This document shows, piece after piece, positions 8,090 to 17,146 of a DNA stretch of 64,000 nt (position 1 is the first letter of the stretch; every line of letters begins with the position of its first letter). Both the position numbers and the translations under genes were made by a program. Source of the stretch: Alloprevotella rava (GTDB taxonomy: Bacteria > Bacteroidota > Bacteroidia > Bacteroidales > Bacteroidaceae); assembly GCF_014195585.1 (NCBI RefSeq), contig NZ_JACICA010000002.1, positions 62,001 to 126,000 on the forward strand, given 5' to 3'. The notes below the pieces were generated by a model that saw only the letters and a program-made list of their open reading frames with translations, was not told the origin of the DNA and made no database searches.

Positions 8090-8410
8090 TTATTCTACGC
8101 GTACGGCAGTGCCAGAGCATACCACCATCAGCATAGAACCCTGAGCACCTACGGTTTCGTAGTCGAGGTCGATGCCTACAACAGCGTTAGCTCCCATTGC
8201 GGCAGCGCGTTCGCGGATTTCTTGTAGTGCTGTTTCTTTGCCTTCCTTGAGCACCTCTTCGTAGGAGCCTGCGCGACCACCGAAGAAATCGCGTAAGCCG
8301 GCGAAGAAATCGCGCACGACATTTGCGCCGATAATGGTTTCTGAGGTTACGATACCTAAATACTGCTGGATAGTGTGTCCTTCAATCGTTGGAGTTGTAG
8401 TGAGTAACAT
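8090..8410 (-). CDS. YbjQ/UPF0145 family protein
   Basis: A 106-residue protein matching the YbjQ (UPF0145, 'heavy-metal-binding') family. It has the family opening TT.TIEG..I.qYLGIVT, the stretch [20 protein letters not shown], the helix with EVLKEGK..AL.EIRERA and the ending [16 protein letters not shown]. Members form small pentameric rings; the cellular role is unknown and the metal-binding label is weakly supported. It starts 33 bases beyond the sufS stop codon, so it may be read through from the suf operon. Confidence 0.9.
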   Translation of the reverse strand: MLLTTTPTIEGHTIQQYLGIVTSETIIGANVVRDFFAGLRDFFGGRAGSYEEVLKEGKETALQEIRERAAAMGANAVVGIDLDYETVGAQGSMLMVVCSGTAVRVE

Positions 8411-8443
8411 AATAGTATGCTGTGTTGTGCAGCAGGGCTGCGG

Positions 8444-9664
8444 TTAAAACATTTTTCTTACTCTTTCGATGCCCGCTATGAGTGTATCTACTTCGGACTG
8501 TGTGCTATAGAGGGCGAAACTGGCGCGGCACATTCCTTCCACGCCATAGTGTTCCATGACGGGTTGTGCGCAGTGGTGTCCCGTTCGGATAGCGATACCG
8601 AGGCGGTCGAGTAGGGTGCCGAGGTCGAGCGGGTGGATGTCGCCTACGTTGAAAGCTACAACGGCATCTTTTCTCTCGCTGGTGCCGTAGAGATGCATAC
8701 CTTCAATCTGGCTCATTTGCTGCATAGCATAGCGAGTGAGGGCTTGTTCGTGAGTATGAATCTTGTCCATGCCGATAGAGTCGACATAGTCGAGCGCAAC
8801 GGCCAAGGCGTGCGAGCCTACATAGTCGGGCGTACCCGCTTCAAATTTGTAAGGGAGTTTCTCGTAAGTGGTGTGTTCGAACGTTACGCGACTAATCATT
8901 TCTCCACCGCCTTGATAGGGCGGCATTTGCTCCAATAGCGATTCGCGACCGTAGAGAACGCCAATGCCGGTAGGGCCGTAGACTTTGTGACCACTAAAGG
9001 CGAGGAAATCGCAATTGAGATCTTGAACATCCACCTTGAAATGGGGAACACTCTGTGCGCCATCTACGAGGATATGTGCCCCATGGGCGTGCGCGATGCA
9101 GCCCATCTCTTTGATAGGATTGACCGTGCCGAGCACGTTGCTAACATGAGCCACGCAAACAAGGCGCGTGCGTTCGGTGAAGAGCTTTTCATAGTTCTCT
9201 ATCTCAATCTCGCCTTTCTCGTTGAAAGGGATAACTTTGATTCGACAGCCTTTTCGCTCACACAGCATTTGCCATGGCACGATATTGGAGTGGTGTTCCA
9301 TTTCGCTAATGAGGATTTCGTCGCCTTCTTTCAGGAATGCCTCGCCGTAGGAACTGGCCATGAGATTGAGACTTTCGGTTGTGCCGCGCGTAAAGAGGAT
9401 TTCTGATGTGGAACAGGCGTTGATGAACTGACGAACGCGCTCACGGGCGTTTTCGTGGAGCTCGGTTGCTTTCTGGGAAAGGTAGTGTACGCCGCGGTGA
9501 ACATTGGCGTTCACGCTCTGATACTCCTCTGAAATTGCATCAATGACACACTGAGGCTTTTGCGTAGTGGCCGCATTGTCCAGATAAATAAGTGGGCGAT
9601 TGTAAACCTTTCGGGAGAGAATAGGAAAGTCGACCCGAACTTTTGAATCAAGATATGTATTCAT
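8444..9664 (-). CDS. sufS: SufS-type cysteine desulfurase
   Basis: PLP enzyme that takes sulfur from cysteine and passes it as a persulfide to iron-sulfur cluster assembly. The protein has 406 residues, typical for SufS (group II). Visible features are YLDNAATTQKP near the N-terminus, the HHSNIVPWQ segment, the PLP lysine in FSGHKVYGPTGIG and the catalytic cysteine in RTGHHCAQP. It is the last suf gene of the operon, separated from sufD by 113 bases of repetitive sequence. No SufE or SufU partner gene is seen nearby. Confidence 0.96.
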   Translation of the reverse strand: MNTYLDSKVRVDFPILSRKVYNRPLIYLDNAATTQKPQCVIDAISEEYQSVNANVHRGVHYLSQKATELHENARERVRQFINACSTSEILFTRGTTESLNLMASSYGEAFLKEGDEILISEMEHHSNIVPWQMLCERKGCRIKVIPFNEKGEIEIENYEKLFTERTRLVCVAHVSNVLGTVNPIKEMGCIAHAHGAHILVDGAQSVPHFKVDVQDLNCDFLAFSGHKVYGPTGIGVLYGRESLLEQMPPYQGGGEMISRVTFEHTTYEKLPYKFEAGTPDYVGSHALAVALDYVDSIGMDKIHTHEQALTRYAMQQMSQIEGMHLYGTSERKDAVVAFNVGDIHPLDLGTLLDRLGIAIRTGHHCAQPVMEHYGVEGMCRASFALYSTQSEVDTLIAGIERVRKMF

Positions 9665-9667
9665 TTC

Positions 9668-9776
9668 TTTAATGTGCTAATGTGGAACTGTGTTAATGTG
9701 TTAATGTGCTAATGCGCTAATGTTGTAGCCCGTTGGTCCATTAGTACATTGTTGTATTAGCACATTAGCACATAGG
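9668..9776. repeat. Degenerate TAATGTGC tandem repeat with inverted half, between sufD and sufS
   Basis: Several units close to TTAATGTGCTAATG run in one direction, followed by two in the opposite direction (ATTAGCACATTAGCACAT). The halves can fold into a long hairpin. It fills the whole sufD-sufS gap, and one unit (AATGTGCTAATG) recurs at 51132-51143. It could be an intercistronic processing or attenuation structure; that is inference. Confidence 0.7.
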
Positions 9777-9777
9777 T

Positions 9778-11082
9778 TTAATTACAAAAGTTCTGCATCT
9801 TGCAACCGTCGCAATGACGCAATTCTCCGCGGAAACGAAGTTCAACCAAATGAGAGAGGCGTTCCTGTAAAGGTTCGAGCGTGACGTGTTGAAGAACATC
9901 GTTGATGAAAGCATGTTGGAGAAGTAGGCGAGCTTCCGGTTCGGGAATACCACGCTGGCGCATATAGAAAAGTGCGTTTTCATCGAGCTTTCCAACCGTA
10001 GAACCGTGATTACATTTTACATCATCTGCGTAGATTTCCAGCATGGGTTGTGCATAAGCACGGGCGTCCGGACTGACACAAAGGTTGGAGTTGGTCTCCT
10101 GAGAAGCCGTTTTTTGTGCACCTGCCTGAACAAGAACTTTTCCTGCAAAAGCACCAACGCTTTTGTCGTCAAGTACGTATTTGTAGAGTAAGTCGCTAGT
10201 ACACTCTTCGGCGTTGTGGTCGATGAGGATATTATTGTCGACGTGCTCTTGTGCGTTCGCTATGACTGCGCCATAAGCATTGATAGCGGCGTGACGCCCA
10301 ACGAGGTGAACGTCCATCATGTTGCGCGTGATGCCGTTATGGAGAGTCATGCCGTTGAAGGTTACTTCGCTCCGCTCCTGCTGCTCTATGTACATATTGC
10401 TCAGATGCGTATGCGTGTCGGCCGTTTCTTCTAAAGCATAGAGATGCAGCTTTGAATTTTTTCCTGCAAAGATTTCAACGACTTGCGTTGTGAGACTGCG
10501 TTGTTCTGTAGGGCTTTCGTCGCAGAAGAGAATCGTACCTTCTGCTCCCTCTTCTACTACAATGAGTACACGGCGGTTTGACATGAAGTCGATAGTGGCC
10601 GCACTGATATTGACAATTTGCAGTGGGCGTTCCAACTTCTTACCAGCAGGGATATGAATCAAAATCCCATCTTGTGCCAGCATTGTGTTGAGTTCTGATA
10701 CTGCATCGCGTTGCTGAGTGGCTAAGCGATTGTAGTAGGGCTTGATGAACTCAGCATTCTCATGGAAAGAAAGTGTTGCGGGAACCACGGTGTCGTTGAC
10801 CACATAAGCCACGTCGGCATTCATCTTAGGAAGGCTGCAACGATAAGCCTTGTATGGATCAACACTTAGCGGAATTCGCTTGAGATTCAGACCATAATTA
10901 GGCGTTAAAGCCTTTTCTAAGTCGGTGTATTTGTAGCGCTCCACTTTCTGTGTAGGTAGTCCGTGTTGCTGCAAGTTGTCGAACGCTGCTTGTCTTTCGG
11001 CATTCATGGTGGAGCAGGAACCATCCTCGATCACAGTACGCTGCGAAGCGAATAAGTCCAGATATTGTTGAATGGCACTCAT
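9778..11082 (-). CDS. sufD: Fe-S cluster assembly protein SufD
   Basis: Scaffold subunit of the SufBCD complex. It has 434 residues: an N-terminal helical region, then the SufBD beta-helix core with the recognisable QETNSNLCVSPDARAYAQP, CNHGSTVGKLDENALFYMRQ and RGIPEPEARLLLQHAF segments. The last is the classic SufBD ending. Beyond the core is a cysteine-rich tail, CDGCKMQNFCN, with three cysteines and one histidine, which might bind metal; I recall similar tails in Bacteroidales but cannot check. The start overlaps the sufC stop by four bases (ATGA), so translation is coupled. No sufB is present in the window. Confidence 0.95.
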   Translation of the reverse strand: MSAIQQYLDLFASQRTVIEDGSCSTMNAERQAAFDNLQQHGLPTQKVERYKYTDLEKALTPNYGLNLKRIPLSVDPYKAYRCSLPKMNADVAYVVNDTVVPATLSFHENAEFIKPYYNRLATQQRDAVSELNTMLAQDGILIHIPAGKKLERPLQIVNISAATIDFMSNRRVLIVVEEGAEGTILFCDESPTEQRSLTTQVVEIFAGKNSKLHLYALEETADTHTHLSNMYIEQQERSEVTFNGMTLHNGITRNMMDVHLVGRHAAINAYGAVIANAQEHVDNNILIDHNAEECTSDLLYKYVLDDKSVGAFAGKVLVQAGAQKTASQETNSNLCVSPDARAYAQPMLEIYADDVKCNHGSTVGKLDENALFYMRQRGIPEPEARLLLQHAFINDVLQHVTLEPLQERLSHLVELRFRGELRHCDGCKMQNFCN

Positions 11083-11834
11083 TGTTTTTCTGCTTCTTCA
11101 ATAATCCATTCGAACCCTTTCTCCTCGATGTCGTAACCCAGTTGGGCACTGCCGCTACGCACCACTCGCCCGTTGACGAGAACGTGAACGAAATCAGGTT
11201 TGAGATAGTCGAGCATACGCTGGTAGTGGGTGATGACCATGGCGCTCGTCTTTTCCGTGCGGAGTTGATTAAAGCCCTCCGCCACGATGCGTAATGCGTC
11301 AACGTCGAGTCCTGAGTCAGTCTCATCGAGAATACTGAAAGTGGGTTCGAGCACTGCCATTTGGAAAATCTCGTTGCGTTTGCGTTCACCACCGCTAAAG
11401 CCCTCGTTGACCCCACGCCCCATGAAGTGAGCGTCTAATCCAACGAGCTTGCGTTTCTCACGCAATAGTTTCAGAAAATCACTTGCGCTCATAGGTTCTT
11501 GACCGAAGTATGTGCGCTTTGCATTAACAGCGGCACGCATGAAGTTGGTCATAGAAACCCCAGGAATTTCTGTGGGAGCTTGGAAAGACATAAATATACC
11601 CTCATGGGCGCGGTCTTCTGGCTTCATAGCTAAAAGGTCCTTACCATTGAAGCTGATGCTGCCCTCTGTGACCTCGTATTTAGGGTTGCCCACCAATACG
11701 TTCGACAAGGTTGACTTACCTGAACCGTTCGGGCCCATAAGAACGTGGACTTCACCATCATTGATAGTCAAATCAACCCCCTTTAGAATTGCTTTTCCCT
11801 CCACTTTAGCGTGGAGATTTTTTATTTCGAGCAT
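11079..11834 (-). CDS. sufC: Fe-S cluster assembly ATPase SufC
   Basis: ABC-type ATPase that powers the SufBD scaffold. It has 251 residues, the normal size, with Walker A GPNGSGKST, the SufC-type signature FSGGERKRNEIFQM and Walker B with the SufC-specific LDETDSGLDVDAL. It is the first gene of the operon as seen here: a promoter box lies just upstream and the next gene is divergent. In most Bacteroidales the order is sufB-sufC-sufD-sufS, so the absence of sufB upstream is unusual. Confidence 0.96.
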   Translation of the reverse strand: MLEIKNLHAKVEGKAILKGVDLTINDGEVHVLMGPNGSGKSTLSNVLVGNPKYEVTEGSISFNGKDLLAMKPEDRAHEGIFMSFQAPTEIPGVSMTNFMRAAVNAKRTYFGQEPMSASDFLKLLREKRKLVGLDAHFMGRGVNEGFSGGERKRNEIFQMAVLEPTFSILDETDSGLDVDALRIVAEGFNQLRTEKTSAMVITHYQRMLDYLKPDFVHVLVNGRVVRSGSAQLGYDIEEKGFEWIIEEAEKQ

Positions 11835-11864
11835 GAATTATTTTATATAGATGTATATTATATG

Positions 11865-11872
11865 CAAAAATA
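11865..11872 (-). promoter_or_regulatory. sufC -7 promoter box
   Basis: Reads TATTTTTG on the minus strand, fitting TAnnTTTG, about 30 bases upstream of the sufC ATG. It supports sufC as the first gene of its transcript. Confidence 0.55.
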
Positions 11873-11979
11873 GAGATAAAAAACTGTACGACAAAATACG
11901 AGCCAAAGGCCTCTGTTACAATCAGAAAGTAAAATGGGCAGGAAAATAAAGTAAAAAACGCGAAGAATGTGAATAATAG

Positions 11980-12010
11980 TTGCATAATGAAAAAACTATC
12001 TTTATATTTG
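11980..12010 (+). promoter_or_regulatory. Promoter of the F5/8C-domain protein gene
   Basis: TTG at 11980-11982 and TATATTTG at 12003-12010 with 20 bases between, the usual -33/-7 arrangement. The leader would be about 65 bases. Confidence 0.6.
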
Positions 12011-12080
12011 CCACGGGACTTATTGAAAAATAGAGAGTCTCTAAACAGAATACTACTAACAATATCTAACACTTATCCCT

Positions 12081-15000
12081 ATGAAACATTTCTATTCTAG
12101 GACTGCAATGTTGCTAGCAATGTTTTTTGCCTGCATTGTGGTTAGTGCTCAGACCGTTTATTCGGCTGTAGGGTTTGGCGAGGGCAATTATCTCAAGACG
12201 ATAACGCCCGGCCAGAAGATCTGCTTACAAGCAGCCCGTTCTTCTTCTCTTTGCGTGCTGGATACGGCGCTTACGGAGAACTTGAAAACCTCTATCACCG
12301 ATGGTGGTGTTTGGGAGTTTCAAGTTGCCAACGAGTCTACAAACCAGTACTATCTATTCAATCCTGCCAGTGGTAAGTATTTATCCGTTGGCTCGAATGC
12401 TGAAGGTTACGCCATTTTAGTTATGAAAGCTTCGCAGCGTAATGCGGAAGCATTTTATGTGAGAACTTCTGAAAACTACGCCAATGCTGCCGCAGTTCCA
12501 GCTGATGCAGATTGGGGCACAGTTACTTTTGATTCTTATCCAGGTGCTCTTGTTTTTACCTTCTCTGATTGGGGTGCTCCCACTAAAGACACTCATTATC
12601 AGTTGAATGGTTATGCGGGGAAAACTCCGGGCTTCACTAATCAATGTCAGGGAAACTGTTGGTATGCTTATGCTGTAGAAGAGGTTCAAGGGCTTGAAAA
12701 ACTCGCCTCTATCTTCAATCAGTATTTCCCTACAGGTAGTAATGAAGAGTTTATCGCAGGTACTGAGCCGGGCAATATCCCGCAGGATAAGTTTGATGCT
12801 TTACAAGAAATTTTTGAGCGTGCACAGCAACTCATCAATGAAACAAGCACAGATGTAGAAGCCTGCAACAACGCTTGTGTTGAGATTGAAAAAGCTTATA
12901 AAGAAGCAAAAGAAAGCATCATTCCTTTTACGGAAGGCTACTATTTCTTTGTTAATCATGCAGGTGAAGCTACAGGCATGTTTGAAGACAATGATCAGGT
13001 TCGTTTCAATAAAGCCTCTTGGACTCGTCCCGAGCATCCGACGGCTGATGATATGGCGTATATTTGGAAACTTGTTCCTGCCAGTGAAACGCCAAATCAG
13101 TTCTACATTCAGAACTATCTGACCAACAACTATGTAGGATTCCTCAATGCGTATGGAAGAGTTATTCCTACGACGGCTGAAAAGCAGCAAGTTTATACCA
13201 TTTCCAACTTCCCTGGAGTGAAGGACTACTTTGCACTTCAGGCAAACGATGTGGATATGCTGCTTCATGCAAATACGAGTGGTGCAAATACGGTTGTTTA
13301 TTGGGACAATACTCATCAGAATTCGGCTTGGCATCTCTATCCGATTTCCCAAGAAGATGTTAATGCACTTCAGTCAGCTCTGGATCAACAGAAAGCCAAG
13401 AAACGCTTGGCGGAACTCTTTGATGAAGCTAATGACTACTACCAGAAAGGTTTAACTTATACATCGGCCGCAACACCAGGCGATTATCCCGCAACAGTTG
13501 ACGGTTTGGTGACAAAAGCTTCTCAGCTTTCTACCAATGCTCAAGAGCCTTCTGAAGGTCCTATCGCAAATCTTGTTGATGGCGACTTGAAGACTTTTTT
13601 CCATACTTCATGGAGTGTTTCTTTGCCCGATGTTCCGTATCATTGCTTGAATGCCGATCTTGAAAAGGCAGTAGGAGCCATCACTTTGAAGTATGCTAAG
13701 CGCTACAATACAACTACAAATGGTCTGCCCTATAAAGTTCGCATCTTTGCCTCCAACGACTCTGTTAATTGGGTAAGTCAGAACATAACAACGTTCGCCT
13801 TTACCGATTCTGTTACGATCGATGGTTCAAAGGTTGAAAAGTATGTAGGCCGTACTTCTCTTGCTTTCAATAATGGTGAAAACTTCCGTTATGTTCGTTT
13901 GCAAGTGGAGCAAAATAGAGGAAATTCCCATGCTAGCGGTAATCTCTACTTCTATCTTGGCGAACTTCGTATTTATGAGGCGACTTACGATAAGGATCAT
14001 TCATTGGCTGAAAGCGTAGATCCAACGATACGTAAGAACTTTGTGGATCAGCTCGCTGCTGCTTCTGCTATTATTGCCGCAGGCAATGCGACACAAGCCG
14101 ATGTTGATGCGTTCCAAGCTGCTTATGACGCTTACAAGGCCGTTTATCCAGATCCAGCAACTTTGAAGGCAGAGATTGCAAAGCAGCAGGCTATTATTGA
14201 TGCAGCAGTTGAAGGCGAGAATTTTGGTGATTACGCTGGAGGTGCTAAGGCAGCTTTCCAGACAGCTTTGGATGCTGTATCGTCACATGTTGCTGATTTC
14301 ACAACGATTGAGCAGTTGAACAATGCTAAGGCTCAAGTGGCTAACGCTGCAAAGGCTTTTGATGCAGCTCTTCATAAACCAGCTACGGGCGACATTGTTT
14401 TCCTTCGCGCTAACTCCGATAATGCTTCTGTCAACAAACAGTATGTTTACTCTGCGGGTAATAATTCTCATGCAACGCTGCGTTGGGGTGGCTATTCCTC
14501 TGAAACTGGCGACGATGCTAATCTGAACAACCGCCTTAGCTATATGTGGTTGGTAACAGTCAATGAGGATGGTTCGTTCACGTTCAAGAACATCGGTACT
14601 GGTCTCAATATGGCAGGTCGTACTAAGAAAGCTACCAATAACGACAATAGCCTTTATCTGGCAGCCCCAGGTTCAGACACTCCCGTCAATCTCTTGTTAG
14701 AGGGTGCGCCAAAGGCTTCCAGTTTCCAGATGAACTTAGGTGCTGGCACGTATTTGCGCTTCTACACACGTGGCGATTTGGTTTATACGGATAACGGTAC
14801 GAATGTAGACTCTTATTTCACTATCGAAAAGGCCACTGCTTGGGGTGAAAGTTCTTATGTAGACTTTACAGCTCAGAGACCGACACCTTGCACACTGCCC
14901 TATGAGATAGAGGCTTCCGTCGGTGATGAAGGTACGCTCTATAAAGTAGCAGGTCTTTATACGGAAGGTGAGACAACGACGCTCGAACTCACGGCTTACG

Positions 15001-15443
15001 CTAGCACCGAAAAAATTCCAGCAGGTACGCCGTTTATTGTAGTGGTCAATGAAGGTCTGGATGGTCTCAGCTTCTTCCCGACGGCAACATCTCTTTCTGA
15101 AATGACCTATGGTTTTGAGTGTCATCCTGTCAATGGTCTTTGCGGTACGCTCGAAAAAACCACATTGAAGGCTGGTCAGGGCTTGTTTAATAAGGGCAAG
15201 GTGGTTGTTGCAACCGATGAGGATGTTCTGGGTGGCAACTCTGGTTATCTTGACTTCACAGTTCCTGTCTTGACTGCCAAGGCTGAATATTCTGTTCCTG
15301 TTGAAGGCTTCAACGTTACGGGCATTACGCAAACTGTTGTTCCTCAGCAGAACGCTGCCATCTATGATCTCCAAGGCCGTCGCGTGCTAAAGGCACAGAA
15401 GGGTCTCTACATCATCAATGGTAAGAAAGTGGTGGTGAAGTAA
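12081..15443 (+). CDS. Large secreted protein with F5/8C (carbohydrate-binding) and FIVAR-like domains
   Basis: A protein of 1120 residues with a signal peptide (cleavage after VVSAQ). Residues about 30-440 contain two related beta-trefoil-like stretches with repeated Y.L.N..tg.YlS.., resembling ricin-type lectin folds. Residues about 465-655 form an F5/8 type C (galactose-binding-like) domain with the pattern nLvDGd..TffHT.W and FRYVRLQVEQN. Residues about 700-785 are alpha-helical and FIVAR-like. A further lectin-like part and a beta-rich region follow, ending in AAIYDLQGRRVLKAQKGLYI and KKVVVK, the short tail shared with other secreted proteins here. No catalytic domain is evident. Glycan binding at the cell surface is inferred from the domains. 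It is a single-gene transcript with its own promoter and terminator. Confidence 0.85.
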   Translation: MKHFYSRTAMLLAMFFACIVVSAQTVYSAVGFGEGNYLKTITPGQKICLQAARSSSLCVLDTALTENLKTSITDGGVWEFQVANESTNQYYLFNPASGKYLSVGSNAEGYAILVMKASQRNAEAFYVRTSENYANAAAVPADADWGTVTFDSYPGALVFTFSDWGAPTKDTHYQLNGYAGKTPGFTNQCQGNCWYAYAVEEVQGLEKLASIFNQYFPTGSNEEFIAGTEPGNIPQDKFDALQEIFERAQQLINETSTDVEACNNACVEIEKAYKEAKESIIPFTEGYYFFVNHAGEATGMFEDNDQVRFNKASWTRPEHPTADDMAYIWKLVPASETPNQFYIQNYLTNNYVGFLNAYGRVIPTTAEKQQVYTISNFPGVKDYFALQANDVDMLLHANTSGANTVVYWDNTHQNSAWHLYPISQEDVNALQSALDQQKAKKRLAELFDEANDYYQKGLTYTSAATPGDYPATVDGLVTKASQLSTNAQEPSEGPIANLVDGDLKTFFHTSWSVSLPDVPYHCLNADLEKAVGAITLKYAKRYNTTTNGLPYKVRIFASNDSVNWVSQNITTFAFTDSVTIDGSKVEKYVGRTSLAFNNGENFRYVRLQVEQNRGNSHASGNLYFYLGELRIYEATYDKDHSLAESVDPTIRKNFVDQLAAASAIIAAGNATQADVDAFQAAYDAYKAVYPDPATLKAEIAKQQAIIDAAVEGENFGDYAGGAKAAFQTALDAVSSHVADFTTIEQLNNAKAQVANAAKAFDAALHKPATGDIVFLRANSDNASVNKQYVYSAGNNSHATLRWGGYSSETGDDANLNNRLSYMWLVTVNEDGSFTFKNIGTGLNMAGRTKKATNNDNSLYLAAPGSDTPVNLLLEGAPKASSFQMNLGAGTYLRFYTRGDLVYTDNGTNVDSYFTIEKATAWGESSYVDFTAQRPTPCTLPYEIEASVGDEGTLYKVAGLYTEGETTTLELTAYASTEKIPAGTPFIVVVNEGLDGLSFFPTATSLSEMTYGFECHPVNGLCGTLEKTTLKAGQGLFNKGKVVVATDEDVLGGNSGYLDFTVPVLTAKAEYSVPVEGFNVTGITQTVVPQQNAAIYDLQGRRVLKAQKGLYIINGKKVVVK

Positions 15444-15472
15444 TTTAAGATAGAATTATTCCACTTATAAAT

Positions 15473-15516
15473 ATATCCCCGGAAGTTGGCAGTTGCTCAA
15501 CTTCCGGGGATATTTC
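15473..15516. terminator. Terminator after the F5/8C protein gene
   Basis: A 15-base-pair perfect stem, ATATCCCCGGAAGTT / AACTTCCGGGGATAT, with an 11-base loop and T residues after it. The duplicated segment shared with position 800 starts at its right edge (15513). Confidence 0.85.
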
Positions 15517-15542
15517 GCCCTTGTCAGCTCCTTTTTCGGTTT

Positions 15543-15580
15543 ACAAAAAAGGGAGCGACAAACAAAACTGTCGCTCCCTT
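15543..15580 (-). terminator. Terminator of the sulfatase gene
   Basis: Stem AAGGGAGCGACA / TGTCGCTCCCTT with an 8-base loop, followed by a T run on the minus strand, 24 bases beyond the sulfatase stop codon. It is the counterpart of 832-868. Confidence 0.85.
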
Positions 15581-15603
15581 GAGGGATTATACTTGGAATG
15601 AAT

Positions 15604-17112
15604 TTACTGCGGAAGTGTCACGCGGAAGAGCTGACTGTCGGTGTGATCTTGCTTAATAAAAGCTTTCATTTTCTTCACCACTTCGGGATGAGCAGCAGCC
15701 ACGTCATGGTCTTCATGCAAATCGTTGGCAAGGTCATAGAGGTGTACCTCGCCGCGATTGACAACCATTTTCCAATTGCCCATGCGCACACCGAGCATAT
15801 TGGTTTCGTGGAATTCCCAATAGAGATGGTCGTGCTCTTTCTGCGTTCCCTTGCCCGTCAGCGTGGGATAGATGGAAATACCATCGAACCAGTCGTTTTT
15901 CAGACGTGGGTTGCGATAGCGCTGCTCATAGTTTTCGATGCCTGCCAAGTCGCAGAATGTAGCCATCAAGTCGTAGAATGCAAACTGGTGGTCACTGGTG
16001 ACGCCTTCTCTCACTTGTCCCGGCCAGCTAACGATGAAGGGGATACGGATACCGCCTTCGTAAGTGCTGCGTTTCAAGCCGCGCAGTTTTGCATCACGAT
16101 TGAAGAACGTGGGATCTGCCCCGCCCTCTTCGTGAGGACCATTATCGGAGGTGAAAATCACAACGGTGTTTTCCGCCAGGCCTTTTTCTTCGAGTTTCTT
16201 CATGATTTCGCCCACCTGCATATCCAGACGACTGATCATGGCAGCAAACTGCGCGTGAGCAATGTTCGTCGGATTGTAGCGCGAACCTTTGTCGCCGCCA
16301 TACTGACGCTCTGCACAGAAATGTCCCTTATAGGCTTCGAGTATGGAGTCCTCGGGCTGAATCAGTTCGGCGTGCGGAAGCGTGTAGGTAAAGATGCCCA
16401 AGAAGGGTTTGTCCTTGCTCTGCTTGTCGAGCCAGTTGAGGGCATGCTGATGAATAAGGTCGGAAGAATACTGCTGGCGGTTGACATAGTCGTCGCCAAA
16501 CATGGCGTGCTGGATGTTCTGATCCAAAACAACGCGTTTCACGGCCTTATCGCCCGCCGAACGGCTATAGGCGTTAAGGAAGTTGGGATAGTAGAGATGC
16601 GCTTGAAACTGGCAGATGTAGCCATAGAACTCATCAATGCCGCGCTTATCGGGGGTGGAAACAGAACCTTCATAGCCACCAGCCCACTTACCGAACATAC
16701 CCGTGGTATAGCCATTATCTTTAAAAATTTCGGGAATGATAACGTGGGCGGTGTCGTAAGGCTCTTGTCCAACAAGGGCGTAGTCGGTATTGTTACCATA
16801 CTTCATGGTGTTGTTGTTAGACCAATATTCCTTGTTGCCTCTCACGTGGGTGTGTCCCGTATGCTGACCCGTCATGAAACTGGCGCGGGAGGGAGCTGAA
16901 ACGGGGCTACCAGCGTAGGCCTGCGTGAAGCGCATTCCCTGCTGAGCAAGGCGATCGATATTGGGAGTAGAAATGAGCTGCTGACCGTAGCAACTCAAGT
17001 CGCCATAACCCATGTCGTCGCACATGATATAAATGATGTTGGGGCGCTGCTGTGCTCCTGCGGCCAAAGCGGCCAATGTGGATGCGCCAAAGAGGAGATA
17101 TCGTGGTTGCAT
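15604..17112 (-). CDS. Secreted serine-type sulfatase (arylsulfatase family)
   Basis: Hydrolyses sulfate esters, most likely on host or dietary glycans. It has 502 residues with an N-terminal signal peptide ending near AAGAQQ. The alkaline-phosphatase-fold start RPNIIYIMCDDMGYGDLSCY carries the metal-binding Asp32 and Asp33. The activation motif is S72-A-P-S-R followed by ASFMTGQHTGH, so the formylglycine would come from serine, which needs an anaerobic radical-SAM maturase encoded elsewhere. FTSDNGPHEEGG holds the second metal site and LRGLKRSTYEGGIRIPFI is a typical sulfatase block. The gene lies 34 bases downstream of the 598-aa T9SS protein, so the two form an operon. Substrate cannot be told from sequence. 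A truncated near-identical copy is at 892-1757. Confidence 0.93.
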   Translation of the reverse strand: MQPRYLLFGASTLAALAAGAQQRPNIIYIMCDDMGYGDLSCYGQQLISTPNIDRLAQQGMRFTQAYAGSPVSAPSRASFMTGQHTGHTHVRGNKEYWSNNNTMKYGNNTDYALVGQEPYDTAHVIIPEIFKDNGYTTGMFGKWAGGYEGSVSTPDKRGIDEFYGYICQFQAHLYYPNFLNAYSRSAGDKAVKRVVLDQNIQHAMFGDDYVNRQQYSSDLIHQHALNWLDKQSKDKPFLGIFTYTLPHAELIQPEDSILEAYKGHFCAERQYGGDKGSRYNPTNIAHAQFAAMISRLDMQVGEIMKKLEEKGLAENTVVIFTSDNGPHEEGGADPTFFNRDAKLRGLKRSTYEGGIRIPFIVSWPGQVREGVTSDHQFAFYDLMATFCDLAGIENYEQRYRNPRLKNDWFDGISIYPTLTGKGTQKEHDHLYWEFHETNMLGVRMGNWKMVVNRGEVHLYDLANDLHEDHDVAAAHPEVVKKMKAFIKQDHTDSQLFRVTLPQ

Positions 17113-17146
17113 TGTATGTTGGTTTTACGATTTATAGTATCAGAAT

